Origin: Vagococcus elongatus
GTDB lineage: Bacteria > Bacillota > Bacilli > Lactobacillales > Vagococcaceae
Direction of reading: 5' to 3'
Assembly: GCF_003987645.1 (NCBI RefSeq)
Contig: NZ_NGKA01000002.1
Coordinates: 1-64,000, forward strand
Length of the DNA stretch: 64,000 nt
Below, piece by piece: positions 9,133 to 17,693 of this stretch. Numbering within the stretch: position 1 is the first letter of the stretch; every line of letters starts with the position of its first letter. The translations under genes and the position numbers were made by a program. The notes under the pieces were generated by a model. That model was not told the DNA's origin. It saw only the letters and a program-made list of their open reading frames with translations, and searched no databases.

Positions 9133-9151
9133 CTACAAACTTTCAGAAAAA

Positions 9152-9919
9152 CTAATGATGGACAAGATTTTTAATATCCTCGTACGTTTCCACACCTGCA
9201 ACTAGAACAGGAGATTGAGCTTTTAAATCTAAAGCCTTGCCGTCTAAACTTTCCACTATGAGCCCAAGACTTTCCGCCAAAATTTTCCCCGGTGCGTAAT
9301 CCCAAGGCTGCAAACAAGACAAATAGCCGTTTTCCTTGCCGAGAATAACCTCTTTAAAAGCAATACCTGCGCATCCTGTCATCCGCACGGCCAAAGCTTT
9401 TTCAGCGATATCCTTCGTTCCGAAGCTATTAGCAACGAACATATTTGTGTTTACATTGATAATGCCATCCGCTAGGGATTGTTTTTTGACAGTGGTGATT
9501 TTCCGTTCATTAATATAAACACCAATCGAATCTCCGCCCCACAACAATTCATCACGCATCACTTCATAAATAAAGCCTAGACGTCCAACGCCATTTTCAT
9601 AAACTGCCAGCATGATACAAAAATGATCCTGCTGTTTCACAAAATTTAGTGTGCCGTCGATAGGGTCGATGACCCAAACCCGCCCGGAAAAGTCCTCCAC
9701 CGGTTCGCTGATGCCCTCTTCTCCCAAAATCTTTTCATTAGGATAGGATTGCTGGATTTTTTGTACAAAAAAAGCTTCAACTTCCTTGTCCACATTTGTA
9801 ACTACATCGGCTGCACTAGTTTTTTGTTCTACAATCAGCGGAGAACTCAACCTTTCTTTAATCAGTGCGCTTGCTTCATAGATCCATTCTTTAATATCCT
9901 CTACCATTTCCAACGACAT
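9152..9919 (-). CDS. Inositol-monophosphatase-family phosphatase (SuhB-like)
   Basis: 255 residues, the usual length of the family of Mg2+-dependent, Li+-sensitive phosphatases. Metal-binding motifs are complete: GEEG (66-69), DPIDGT (85-90) and WDYAPG (206-211). The start has AAAGGAGGG in front. It follows the UPF0223 gene by 13 bases, and this pair is conserved upstream of typA in related Firmicutes, so the two are probably cotranscribed. The in vivo substrate (inositol phosphates, a nucleotide such as pAp, or another sugar phosphate) cannot be told from sequence. Confidence 0.92.
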   Translation of the reverse strand: MSLEMVEDIKEWIYEASALIKERLSSPLIVEQKTSAADVVTNVDKEVEAFFVQKIQQSYPNEKILGEEGISEPVEDFSGRVWVIDPIDGTLNFVKQQDHFCIMLAVYENGVGRLGFIYEVMRDELLWGGDSIGVYINERKITTVKKQSLADGIINVNTNMFVANSFGTKDIAEKALAVRMTGCAGIAFKEVILGKENGYLSCLQPWDYAPGKILAESLGLIVESLDGKALDLKAQSPVLVAGVETYEDIKNLVHH

Positions 9920-9932
9920 ATTAAGCCCTCCT

Positions 9933-10202
9933 TTACATTTTCAACTTGCCGGTGTCTTTTTGTTTAGCCGCCTGCATGACACGATACAATGAATAACCTG
10001 AGACTTTTTCAAATTCCCGTCCCAATGTTTTTTCTTCACCGATACTAGGGACGACTTCTTTGAATTTATGGTAGGCTGTGCTTAACGATTCCACATCTAC
10101 CCCTTCTTCATAGGCTTCTTCAACCTTGGTCCAAAGATTCATAACTGTCACAATCTCTTCATGGGACCACTCATCATTTAGTGGATAATAATATTTTTCC
10201 AT
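9933..10202 (-). CDS. UPF0223 family protein (YktA-like)
   Basis: A small acidic cytosolic protein of 89 residues starting MEKYYYPLNDEWSHEE and matching the UPF0223 family of Firmicutes. I choose ATG 10202, which has GAGGGGAG seven bases upstream, over an in-frame start seven codons earlier. The function of the family is not established. It is the first gene of a pair with the inositol-phosphatase-like gene. Confidence 0.88.
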   Translation of the reverse strand: MEKYYYPLNDEWSHEEIVTVMNLWTKVEEAYEEGVDVESLSTAYHKFKEVVPSIGEEKTLGREFEKVSGYSLYRVMQAAKQKDTGKLKM

Positions 10203-10276
10203 TTTCTGCTCCCCTCTTTCCATTTAGCGAATACCTGCAAATCAGAGAAATTACAGACAGACCTCGATTTGTTTGT

Positions 10277-11737
10277 TTAGTTATTTCCATTTATTTTCGG
10301 TTCCACATCAGGAAAATGAATAATAAATTTCGTGCCAACTTCTTTTTCACTTTCGACTTGTATTTCTCCATGATGGAGCTTTACCAGTTGCTGGACGATA
10401 GAAAGTCCCAGACCTGATTCTCCAAAGGCTGTATTTTTTCTGGAAGCATCTACTTTATAATATCGTTCCCAAATATTATTCAGTTCTTCTTCTGACATTC
10501 CCATCCCAGTGTCTTCAATCGTCACGATGGTTTCCTTATAACCTTTTTCCAATGTCAAGGTAATCAAACCATCTTTAGTAAACTGAATAGCATTTTGCGT
10601 GATATTGAATAGAATCTGGATGAAACGGTCATAATCAGCATAGACGAAAACATCTTCTTCGCTGACCAGCCTTAACGTATTTCCAGCTTCTTCGGCTTTT
10701 TGAGTCAATTGTGTCACAAGTCCACGGGTAGCCTCTGTCGCATTGAATCTTTGAATCACCATGCTGATTTGATTGTTTAATATTTTTTCATAATCTAAAT
10801 TTTCATTCACTAGGCGAATGAGCCGGTCGGTTTCCTTCCGCATCAGTTCAATCGACTTTTCTTCCTGATCTTTAGGAATTGCCTTGTACGCGATCCCTTC
10901 CAGTAAACCGTTGATTGTCGTCAAAGGAGTCCGCATTTCATGGGCGGCATCTGCCATGAATTGGCGCCGGCGTTCTTCTTGTCTTTGAATTTCTTTTTCA
11001 TATTCTTTAAGCGCTTGAGCCATTTTATTGAAATCTTCTGCCAATTCGTCTAACTCATCGTTGCCTTTTGTTTCGATTTTCACATCAAAATTTCCATGTG
11101 AAATTTCCTTAGTGGCCTTTTTCATCCGATTGATCCGGTTGACTTGAAACTGAGCTAAAACATAGCTGAACACCAGAGCAATCAAACTAGAAATCAAAAA
11201 ACCTCTAAATAAATTTTCCGTCATGGCATCGGTATTTTCCTCCACCACACTGACTGGCTGTGACACTGCAAGCACCCCGATAAACTCTTGATATTTTGGA
11301 TACTCAGCCAGACTTGTAATCAAAGGATAAAAAACAACCGCATATTCCTGCTCTTTACCGTTGAACGTTTGTGACTTAGTTCCAGTCAAACTTTTACCGC
11401 TTTTCAGTTTTTTCCAATCCCCTTCTGAAAGGAAATCTTCAGACACCTTATAACCGGCAGTGTCCCCAGGATAAACTAATTTTTTGTCTGGCTGAAAAAC
11501 CATAATTGTGACCCCTTGATCTTTCAAAAATTTTTCCAATGAATAAATATTGGAAATTAGTTTGTCTGGGGATAAATCGCTGGTTTTCACGATACTTTCA
11601 GCGTACGAAAGCATCTGGTCGTAATGATTGTTCAAAATCGTCTGTTTCGTCAAAGAACTAAACGACAGACCGACGACAACCATGATAGTCAAAATGATTG
11701 CCCAAAAAGCAATCATTTGTTGGAATAAGTATTTCAT
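10277..11737 (-). CDS. Sensor histidine kinase of an OmpR-type two-component system
   Basis: 486 residues. Membrane segments at about 8-28 and 177-197 bracket an extracellular sensing domain of about 150 residues. A HAMP linker (about 198-250) is followed by the phosphoacceptor motif AAHEMRTPL with His266, and an ATPase domain with N box (NITQNAIQF), G1 (EDTGMGMSEEEL) and G2 (GESGLGLSIV). Its ATG overlaps the TAA of the response-regulator gene by one base, so translation is coupled. Architecture is complete and nothing looks broken. The signal is unknown; the large extracellular domain suggests envelope sensing. Confidence 0.95.
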   Translation of the reverse strand: MKYLFQQMIAFWAIILTIMVVVGLSFSSLTKQTILNNHYDQMLSYAESIVKTSDLSPDKLISNIYSLEKFLKDQGVTIMVFQPDKKLVYPGDTAGYKVSEDFLSEGDWKKLKSGKSLTGTKSQTFNGKEQEYAVVFYPLITSLAEYPKYQEFIGVLAVSQPVSVVEENTDAMTENLFRGFLISSLIALVFSYVLAQFQVNRINRMKKATKEISHGNFDVKIETKGNDELDELAEDFNKMAQALKEYEKEIQRQEERRRQFMADAAHEMRTPLTTINGLLEGIAYKAIPKDQEEKSIELMRKETDRLIRLVNENLDYEKILNNQISMVIQRFNATEATRGLVTQLTQKAEEAGNTLRLVSEEDVFVYADYDRFIQILFNITQNAIQFTKDGLITLTLEKGYKETIVTIEDTGMGMSEEELNNIWERYYKVDASRKNTAFGESGLGLSIVQQLVKLHHGEIQVESEKEVGTKFIIHFPDVEPKINGNN

Positions 11738-12459
11738 TAAATTTCTACTCCTGAGTCATCAAATTTATAACCGATGCCCCAAACTGTCTGGATGACTTGA
11801 GGACCAACTTTTTCAATTTTCTGACGTAGTTTTTTGATATGTGCATCTACGGTCCGTTCATCACCGAAATATTGATAATCCCACACCAGCTCAAGCAATT
11901 TTTCCCGCGAGAAGACTTGACGAGGTTTTTTCGCAAGTGTGTAAAGCAAATCAAATTCTTTGGGTGTCAAGCCTTCAATCAACTGCTCATCAATGTAAGC
12001 TTCACGGGTTTTAGTATTCATTTTAAAATGTTTGGTCTCCACATCAAAGGCTGTCGTCGCATCAGAACTAGCCTGCCCCTCTTCACCCACAAGTTCGGCA
12101 CGGCGATGCAAGGCCTTCATTCTGGCAATCAAAGTCAATGGACTAAAAGGTTTTGTCACATAATCATCTGCGCCAAGTTCCAACCCGATTACTTGATCGC
12201 TTTCAGAATCTCTAGCAGTCAGCATAATAATCGGTACGGCATTGGATACCTTGCGTATCTCCCGGCAGACGGTCACACCGTCCATGGTCGGCAAATTCAA
12301 ATCCAATGTGATCATATCCCATTTATCCGGCTCGGCAAGAAACGCATCTAACCCTTCCTTACCATCATATTCAAACGTGGCATCCCAATTTTCATTTAAA
12401 AAAAACATCTGCATCATTTCTGAAACCGACTCATTATCTTCAATCATTAATATTTTCAT
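11737..12459 (-). CDS. OmpR/PhoB-family response regulator
   Basis: 240 residues from the ATG at 12459, which has GAGGTG eight bases upstream; an in-frame start 13 codons earlier lacks one. The receiver domain (1-120) has the acidic pocket IEDN, phosphoacceptor Asp53 in LDLNLP, and TKPF with the conserved Lys. The C-terminal winged-helix DNA-binding domain reads LTPKEFDLLYTLA through DERTVDAHIKKLRQKIE. TATAAT on the minus strand at 12503-12508 is a likely -10. It forms an operon with the following histidine kinase gene. Confidence 0.96.
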   Translation of the reverse strand: MKILMIEDNESVSEMMQMFFLNENWDATFEYDGKEGLDAFLAEPDKWDMITLDLNLPTMDGVTVCREIRKVSNAVPIIMLTARDSESDQVIGLELGADDYVTKPFSPLTLIARMKALHRRAELVGEEGQASSDATTAFDVETKHFKMNTKTREAYIDEQLIEGLTPKEFDLLYTLAKKPRQVFSREKLLELVWDYQYFGDERTVDAHIKKLRQKIEKVGPQVIQTVWGIGYKFDDSGVEI

Positions 12460-12621
12460 TACACTCACACCTCTATTTTGCTTATTATCCTTATACAATA
12501 CAATTATACTATAAGATTTTAGTAAACTCTAAATCTTCACACTATTTTCATGAAAGAGTTGTAAAGTAAAACTACGCGCTGTCGTTCTAAAAAAATCTCC
12601 ATCTGAAAATAAGCTTAAAGC

Positions 12622-12665
12622 AAAAACTGTCACCCGGAAAAAAATCTCTTCCGGCTGACAGTTTT
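12622..12665. terminator. Terminator of the two-lipoprotein operon
   Basis: Arms AAAACTGTCA and TGACAGTTTT plus inner CCGGAA/TTCCGG form a long stem, symmetric enough to work both ways. It lies about 65 bases past the stop of the minus-strand lipoprotein gene and upstream of the response regulator, separating the two operons. Confidence 0.8.
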
Positions 12666-12730
12666 GACAAATTTTTCTAGTCTGTTTAGTAACGCTGAAA
12701 AATTTCAATTAACATGTTGATCTCATTATT

Positions 12731-13762
12731 TTAATTCACATAACCATTAAAAATTTTGATGAAGCGTTGATTTTCATAGCTGTCATCGCTCTTGAAGTCA
12801 AACAACCATTTACCGTCTTTTTTCTTCATCAACAAAAATTGGTCATCTCTCGGTTCACCAATATCTGCCTGCGCATAAACTTCATTGAATTTGTTAAAAG
12901 CATACTCTTCTGCTTTCGTGAAATCAAAATCATTATTTTCACGATATTCACTTTCAATATCATTAAAGTCAGACGAAACCACATCACTGTTGATCCCTTT
13001 AAATTCAACTTTAACCGCCGCTGTCTCACCATAATATGACTCTAATGTCACGTTTAATTCTCCGCGTTCCGCTTGCTGTTTGACATATTCGGTAAAAGCT
13101 TTCTCTAACTCTTCATCACTTGGATGATACCTAGAAAATAAATAATCTTTCATATTATTGTTAAATTCTTTTTTTACAATGTCAATCACTTGCTGCTTAT
13201 CTGTACCTATCAATTCATCGTAAGCTTCATTCTCTTTCTGATAAAAGGCAGACTCGATAAATATTTTTGCTGTTTCTTCAGTTTTTTCAAATTCTTTTTT
13301 AGTTTTTTCATACTTATTAGGATTTAAAGCAATTTCTATCACTTCATCCTTCTCAACACCGCTCAAAGATACATTCAAGGTATATTTTTTGTCCTTTTCA
13401 ATTTCAAAAGAAATAAGACCCGTTTTCGATTTGCCGCTAGCTACTTCTCCTTCGATAACTTTAACGTTGCTGTTATAGCCTAAGTCAAGAGGTTCAATTA
13501 CGGTATCGTCTCCTTTTTCAGTTAAACTAAACTTGTCAGAATAAAGGTATACACCGTCAGATAACTTATTAGTCACTTTTAAATCCAGTATTAAATAGTC
13601 AGCATCTTCATCTGCTTCTACCGGTTTAAAGAAATAGGCTTCTTTAATTTCCACATTCCCTGCCTTACTCTTGCTCCCTGCGTTTCCACCACCATTTCCG
13701 CCACCACAACCGACTAACGTTAATAATCCGATAATACCTAAAGATACCAACCTTTTTTTCAT
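12731..13762 (-). CDS. Predicted lipoprotein, DUF5105-like
   Basis: 343 residues with a lipoprotein signal peptide: basic start, hydrophobic core and lipobox LTLVGC with Cys19, then a Gly/Asn-rich spacer. Residues 35-140 look like an immunoglobulin-type domain of the DUF4352 class. The rest is helical and acidic, and reminds me of the DUF5105 lipoproteins of streptococci and enterococci; this assignment is tentative. AAGGGGG precedes the start. It is separated by 21 bases from the other lipoprotein gene, and both end at the strong terminator at 12622-12665. The function is unknown. Confidence 0.85.
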   Translation of the reverse strand: MKKRLVSLGIIGLLTLVGCGGGNGGGNAGSKSKAGNVEIKEAYFFKPVEADEDADYLILDLKVTNKLSDGVYLYSDKFSLTEKGDDTVIEPLDLGYNSNVKVIEGEVASGKSKTGLISFEIEKDKKYTLNVSLSGVEKDEVIEIALNPNKYEKTKKEFEKTEETAKIFIESAFYQKENEAYDELIGTDKQQVIDIVKKEFNNNMKDYLFSRYHPSDEELEKAFTEYVKQQAERGELNVTLESYYGETAAVKVEFKGINSDVVSSDFNDIESEYRENNDFDFTKAEEYAFNKFNEVYAQADIGEPRDDQFLLMKKKDGKWLFDFKSDDSYENQRFIKIFNGYVN

Positions 13763-13783
13763 TTTTTCTTCCCCCTTTTATTT

Positions 13784-14626
13784 TTAAACCATATCATTCA
13801 CTTCTTTTAATTCATCGATATCTATTTCATCCTCTTCATCATTGCCGGTTTCTTCAATATTTTTTTTCACAAAAAAACTATTGATCAGATCATTAAATTG
13901 TTGATCGTCAATGATAAAATTATCAGCCTCACGCGTCAACTCTAATTGAAACTCTTCTTTCTCTTTAGTTACGGGTATAGCCAGACTGTCTTTTTCAAAA
14001 GCCAGCCAATACAAATATGAATTTATATACTGACTAAATTTCTGTACCTCGTTGTCGTGAGTTTTGCCCTCTAATAATTCTTCTAATCCAACGGTTTCAC
14101 GAATCAATGTCAATATGTTCTCAATATCTTTATTGGCAATCGCTTTAGATTTAAAAGAAACTGTTGCTTCATTCCCTTTTATTTTTACCCTTTCAATGTC
14201 AAAGTCTTTTATTTCCGGGACAATGTTATATATTTGTGTCAATTTAAAATTTTTCAATACATCTGCCGGCAGCAACTTAACTCTCGAATTTTGAACAAGT
14301 GTCCAATCTTCTTCCGGCTCATAGTCTGTTACCCTCTCTGCTACAAATTTATCGATTACTTCTTCCACAAAGTATTCGTATTTTTTATTTCCAACAGATT
14401 TGAAACTATAAGTATCCCTTTTTATGACGGCATTCAAGACTTTTTCAGCGGCTGCTTGTGCCTCTACCTCCCAATCAGCTTCATTTGATGTTGACGATAT
14501 TTCTTTTTTGCCGATCTTTTGGAAGGATGAAGGTGAAGTTTTCTTATCAACAGCTTTTTTACCAGGAGAACACCCTGTTACTGAACAAAGCACAACCAAA
14601 ACACCCAGCATTTTAATAAGTTTCAT
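13784..14626 (-). CDS. Predicted lipoprotein of unknown function
   Basis: 280 residues from ATG 14626, which has AAGGAGG six bases upstream. The signal peptide ends in lipobox SVTGC with Cys19, so the protein should be lipid-anchored outside the membrane. The mature part is charged and helical with a very acidic tail (GNDEEDEIDIDEL). It resembles the C-terminal half of its operon neighbour in composition and helix pattern, so the two may be distant paralogues. No enzyme motif is visible. Confidence 0.85.
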   Translation of the reverse strand: MKLIKMLGVLVVLCSVTGCSPGKKAVDKKTSPSSFQKIGKKEISSTSNEADWEVEAQAAAEKVLNAVIKRDTYSFKSVGNKKYEYFVEEVIDKFVAERVTDYEPEEDWTLVQNSRVKLLPADVLKNFKLTQIYNIVPEIKDFDIERVKIKGNEATVSFKSKAIANKDIENILTLIRETVGLEELLEGKTHDNEVQKFSQYINSYLYWLAFEKDSLAIPVTKEKEEFQLELTREADNFIIDDQQFNDLINSFFVKKNIEETGNDEEDEIDIDELKEVNDMV

Positions 14627-14655
14627 TTTTTCCTCCTTTTTATAACACATTTCTC

Positions 14656-14684
14656 AGATTACTATTTTGGTTATATAAAGTCAA
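14656..14684 (-). promoter_or_regulatory. Promoter of the two-lipoprotein operon
   Basis: On the minus strand TTGACT (14679-14684) and TAATCT (14656-14661) are 17 bases apart, about 30 bases before the start of the first lipoprotein gene. Confidence 0.65.
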
Positions 14685-14964
14685 TACATCTAGGAGAATC
14701 TTGTTATAAGTATCTTTTATTTAGTGGTTTTTACTCCTTTATCCTAGTTAATCGCTAAATTTGTCTATCAATCACCTCTCTTCTTTCAAGCTTTTAGCAT
14801 TTACTTAGAAATGAAGCATCTCATTTTTAAAATAAAAAATCATGTAAGAATAAAACATAAAAATAACAATATCTCCAAAACATTTAAAACTTTAGTAATA
14901 TCTAAAAATGTTTTTACAAACTAAATTTTATTCTATGCGACACTAGTGTAAAAAAGCTTTATCT
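14685..14964. other. Divergent intergenic region
   Basis: Lies between the minus-strand lipoprotein operon and the plus-strand HAD gene. It is AT-rich, with no gene, repeat or RNA that I can support apart from the flanking promoters. Confidence 0.4.
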
Positions 14965-14972
14965 GATATGAT
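14965..14972 (+). promoter_or_regulatory. Extended -10 of the HAD hydrolase gene
   Basis: TGATATGAT, an extended -10 element, lies about 36 bases before the HAD gene start. No good -35 is seen at the right distance. Confidence 0.4.
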
Positions 14973-15007
14973 GGTAAAAATTAGTTTAATTTAAAAGGAG
15001 TTTTTTA

Positions 15008-15781
15008 ATGGACACAGTTAGAGCCTTAGCTTTTTTTGACCTTGATGGCACTTTGCTCAACGATCAATCCCAAATAGCCCCTGAAACTGCAAATGCCCTC
15101 TCACAGATGAAAAAAAATGGCGTCATGCCGGTAATTGCTACTGGACGCACAAATACGGAAATTCAGCATTTTTTGGAAAACACGATTATTTCTTCCAGTA
15201 TCACCATGAATGGACAATATGCCATGGTCGAAAATCAAGAAGTCATCAATGATAAAATCCCTGTGGAAACAACGCATAAACTTTTCCAGAAAACCCAAGA
15301 GTTAGGACAAGAACTGGCTTTTTATACCCACCAACAAATAAAAATATCGGCTCAGACAGAGATGGCGGAAAAATGTTATAAGTACATTCATCAACCCGTA
15401 CCTCCTGTAAATCAAGAAGATATTTTACAAAACAGTTATAATATGCTTTTGGTGATTGGCGATAAACATGATGCTGTCTACCACGAAGCTTTTCCTGAGC
15501 TGACTTTTTACCGCAATGGTCCCTATTCGATAGACACTGTCAGTAAAAACAAATCTAAGGGTAGTGCTGTGAAAGAAATTCTCAGCTATTTGGGTGGGAA
15601 AAATCTTCCTACGTTTGGTTTTGGCGATGGCCCCAACGATATCGAACTGCTGCAAGCCTGCGATTATAAAATCGCCATGGGAAATGGGATTGATTCTCTG
15701 AAGGAGATGGCCACATACATCACAGCAAAAAATACCGAAGGCGGCATCGTTCAAGCTTTGAAACACTACGATTTAATCTAA
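15008..15781 (+). CDS. HAD-superfamily Cof-type sugar-phosphate phosphatase
   Basis: 257 residues with the four HAD motifs: nucleophile DLDGTLLN near the N-terminus, IATGRT (motif II), the Lys around KNKSKGSAV (motif III) and GDGPNDIELL (motif IV). A C2-type cap of the Cof subfamily sits between motifs II and III. AAAGGAG precedes the ATG. Cof enzymes hydrolyse various sugar phosphates and cofactor phosphates in the cytosol; the substrate is not predictable. It stands alone, followed by ssrA. Confidence 0.93.
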   Translation: MDTVRALAFFDLDGTLLNDQSQIAPETANALSQMKKNGVMPVIATGRTNTEIQHFLENTIISSSITMNGQYAMVENQEVINDKIPVETTHKLFQKTQELGQELAFYTHQQIKISAQTEMAEKCYKYIHQPVPPVNQEDILQNSYNMLLVIGDKHDAVYHEAFPELTFYRNGPYSIDTVSKNKSKGSAVKEILSYLGGKNLPTFGFGDGPNDIELLQACDYKIAMGNGIDSLKEMATYITAKNTEGGIVQALKHYDLI

Positions 15782-15803
15782 TAAACTTAAAGCTTCGATT
15801 TTT

Positions 15804-15829
15804 TAATTTCACTCTTTTTGTGATACAAT
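15804..15829 (+). promoter_or_regulatory. ssrA promoter
   Basis: TGATACAAT at 15821-15829 is an extended -10, and its TACAAT ends 18 bases before the first base of the mature tmRNA. The matching -35 is weak and T-rich. Confidence 0.6.
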
Positions 15830-15847
15830 GGTCAAGGATAGATATTA

Positions 15848-16212
15848 GGGGGCGTTCTGGATTCGACAGGCATAGTTTGAGCTTGAGTTGCGTTCTGTAG
15901 GTTACGTCTACATTAAAACGTTACAGTTAAATATAACTGCAAAAAACAATAACAACAATTTCGCTTTAGCTGCGTAAAAACAGTTAACGAAGATCCTTCC
16001 GGCATCACCCATGTGCTCGGGTCAGGGTCTCAAACTCAGTGGGTTACGTTACTTGACTTCCGTCTGCAGTCAGTAAAAGAGACCATCAGACTAGCTTTAA
16101 AAGACGCCTGTTATACGGCAGCTTTTAGAGCGAAACTTCAATAGTATAACTATGAACGTAGAAACTTAGGTGGCGATATGTTTGGACAGGGGTTCAATTC
16201 CCCTCGCCTCCA
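15848..16212 (+). ncRNA. ssrA: Transfer-messenger RNA (tmRNA)
   Basis: The molecule rescues stalled ribosomes and tags the unfinished protein for proteolysis. The 5' end GGGGGCG pairs with the 3' end CGCCTCC to form the acceptor stem, GGTTCAATTCC supplies the T arm, and the 3' CCA is not encoded. The resume codon GCA is at 15939-15941 and the TAA at 15975-15977, giving the tag AKNNNNNFALAA. Enterococcus tags that I recall are of the AKNENNSFALAA type, so this one is related but Asn-richer. Layout is the normal one-piece form with several pseudoknots between the tag and the 3' end. Confidence 0.96.
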
Positions 16213-16219
16213 CTTTAGA

Positions 16220-16266
16220 AACTTGCTGAAAACATTGTATTAACAGTGTTTTGGCAAGTTTTTTTC
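16220..16266 (+). terminator. ssrA terminator
   Basis: AACTTGC and GCAAGTT close a stem with inner AAAACA/TGTTTT pairing, followed by seven T residues, directly after the tmRNA 3' end. Confidence 0.9.
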
Positions 16267-16539
16267 TTTACTTGGGATTTGGACGATACTCGGACTTTCA
16301 AAAAAGGAGTGAGTGTTGATGACCCAAGGAAATCGAAATATATATCGAATAAATCAAAGCTATTGATTCTCTGAGTAGTAGAGATCCTTTTGTACTCACT
16401 GACGTTAGCCTAATCCTCCATTCTCAAAGATAATGTTTGCTGTTATCTTTAAATGTTTTTTGCATCCATATTAAAAATAATATATAATAATGCCACCTTT
16501 AAATAACCGGTAATAACTTATATAAAAGGGGAATGTCCC
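16267..16539. other. Intergenic stretch without recognised gene
   Basis: Between ssrA and a small lipoprotein gene. I see no ORF with a ribosome-binding site and no RNA structure worth naming. Confidence 0.35.
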
Positions 16540-16938
16540 ATGAAAAAAATTTTTCCTATAATATTGATACTTTTATTTATAAGCGCTTGCAGACATCAAG
16601 GACTAGAAAAAATTATTTTAAATAAGGAAAACCATTTAACTGAAAATCAAATAGAACAGGCAATGGACACTGTAACAACATACTTCTATGAAAATTCTAG
16701 TTTTGGAGACAAGCTCATTGATATCAGTTATGATAGCGACAAAGAAAAAGAATTCTGGAAACACAACAAACTTCCAAAAGAGGTTGTCAACGAGTCAGAC
16801 AAAATAGTATTGTTTTCTACTTATAAAGCTGGAAAATATCGGACTGCTGCAACTCCTGATGCAATTTATGAAAATTACATGTACATATTAACAAAGACAA
16901 ATAGTAATGATTGGGAAATTATTGACCAGGGATATTAA
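16540..16938 (+). CDS. Small predicted lipoprotein
   Basis: 132 residues. A short signal peptide ends in a lipobox-like FISAC (Cys17), so a lipid anchor is predicted. The mature part is charged and has no motif I recognise. AAAGGGG lies upstream of the ATG. It stands alone. It resembles the small species-specific lipoproteins common in enterococci, and its function is unknown. Confidence 0.75.
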   Translation: MKKIFPIILILLFISACRHQGLEKIILNKENHLTENQIEQAMDTVTTYFYENSSFGDKLIDISYDSDKEKEFWKHNKLPKEVVNESDKIVLFSTYKAGKYRTAATPDAIYENYMYILTKTNSNDWEIIDQGY

Positions 16939-17237
16939 AATTATTATATTTATTATTTTTATCCAGTCACTATTAGCCAATGTTGCCTCTATTGCCAGTT
17001 TTTTAAAATACCGGTTTAATACAGTTGTTCTACTTTTAAGGAAAATAGATACTATCAAAATCAAGCCTTAGTGAAACTAACGTATCTGAATAACCAAATA
17101 AGTCTTTACTACTCTAAACTAATCCTCTGATAGTATAATTTCATCAGGAACAACTACTTTCAAATAAATCCTTCAAGAAAAATTACTGTTTAATCATTTT
17201 TTCGCAGAATATCAAATGAATTGCGTATTTTAATTAT
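16939..17237. other. Intergenic stretch upstream of the sRNA candidate
   Basis: AT-rich with no coding signal. It would have to carry the promoter of the structured transcript proposed at 17238-17366, but no clear promoter is visible. Confidence 0.35.
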
Positions 17238-17366
17238 GTGATGAGCACAAGTACTACAAACACCCTCAAAATCACCAACTATGTTATGATCACTTCAACA
17301 AAGCTCATCACACTTGAGCTTGAGCCAGTTATCAAGCTTTCACCACTCGAAATGAGTGGTTTTTTT
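17238..17366 (+). ncRNA. Candidate small regulatory RNA with three hairpins
   Basis: Three consecutive hairpins end in a terminator, and no ORF spans them. Hairpin 1: GTGATGAGC (17238-17246) pairs with GCTCATCAC (17303-17311), a perfect 9-bp stem holding a 56-base loop rich in A and C that includes ACCCTC, a possible anti-Shine-Dalgarno segment. Hairpin 2: AGCTTGA (17317-17323) with TCAAGCT (17332-17338). Hairpin 3: ACCACTC (17342-17348) with GAGTGGT (17354-17360), followed by a T run. The nearest upstream gene stops 300 bases before, too far for an ordinary terminator. The fold is direct observation; expression and function are inference. Confidence 0.45.
17342..17366 (+). terminator. Rho-independent terminator of the candidate sRNA
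   Basis: Perfect 7-bp stem with a 5-base GAAAT loop followed by a run of T residues. Confidence 0.8.
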
Positions 17367-17455
17367 GTTTTATTCTTCAATCCGGAGTTTTTAATACTGA
17401 TTTTTTATTTTTAATTGTATAATAAATTTATTCTACAAAAGAAAGGCTGATAATC

Positions 17456-17674
17456 ATGCTGGAAATCCATTATTTTTCTTCAAAAAATGACACACAAGAA
17501 ACAATCAAAACTTACCAAACGTCCTCTGACTTCCTTGCGGCACAATACCTTGAAGTCCCCGATCTCCAAGACTATTTTGCCGTATCCAAAGTATTACTGG
17601 ACGGTGAAGAACTAAAACTTGAGGATAAAACTATTTTAGGCCTATTTAATTTTTTAAACAGTTCAAAAAACTAG
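17456..17674 (+). CDS. DUF4649-family small protein
   Basis: 72 residues, acidic, without signal peptide or membrane segment. It begins MLEIHYFSSKNDTQE and has the mixed alpha/beta look of the DUF4649 family found in enterococci and streptococci; that assignment is from memory. GAAAGG lies upstream. The stop codon is part of its terminator stem, so it forms a single-gene unit. No function is known. Confidence 0.75.
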   Translation: MLEIHYFSSKNDTQETIKTYQTSSDFLAAQYLEVPDLQDYFAVSKVLLDGEELKLEDKTILGLFNFLNSSKN

Positions 17675-17693
17675 GGATTAACCTGGTTTTTTT
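17669..17693 (+). terminator. Terminator overlapping the DUF4649 gene stop codon
   Basis: AACTAGG (17669-17675) pairs with CCTGGTT (17682-17688), including one G-T pair, followed by T residues. The TAG stop codon lies inside the left arm. Confidence 0.7.
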
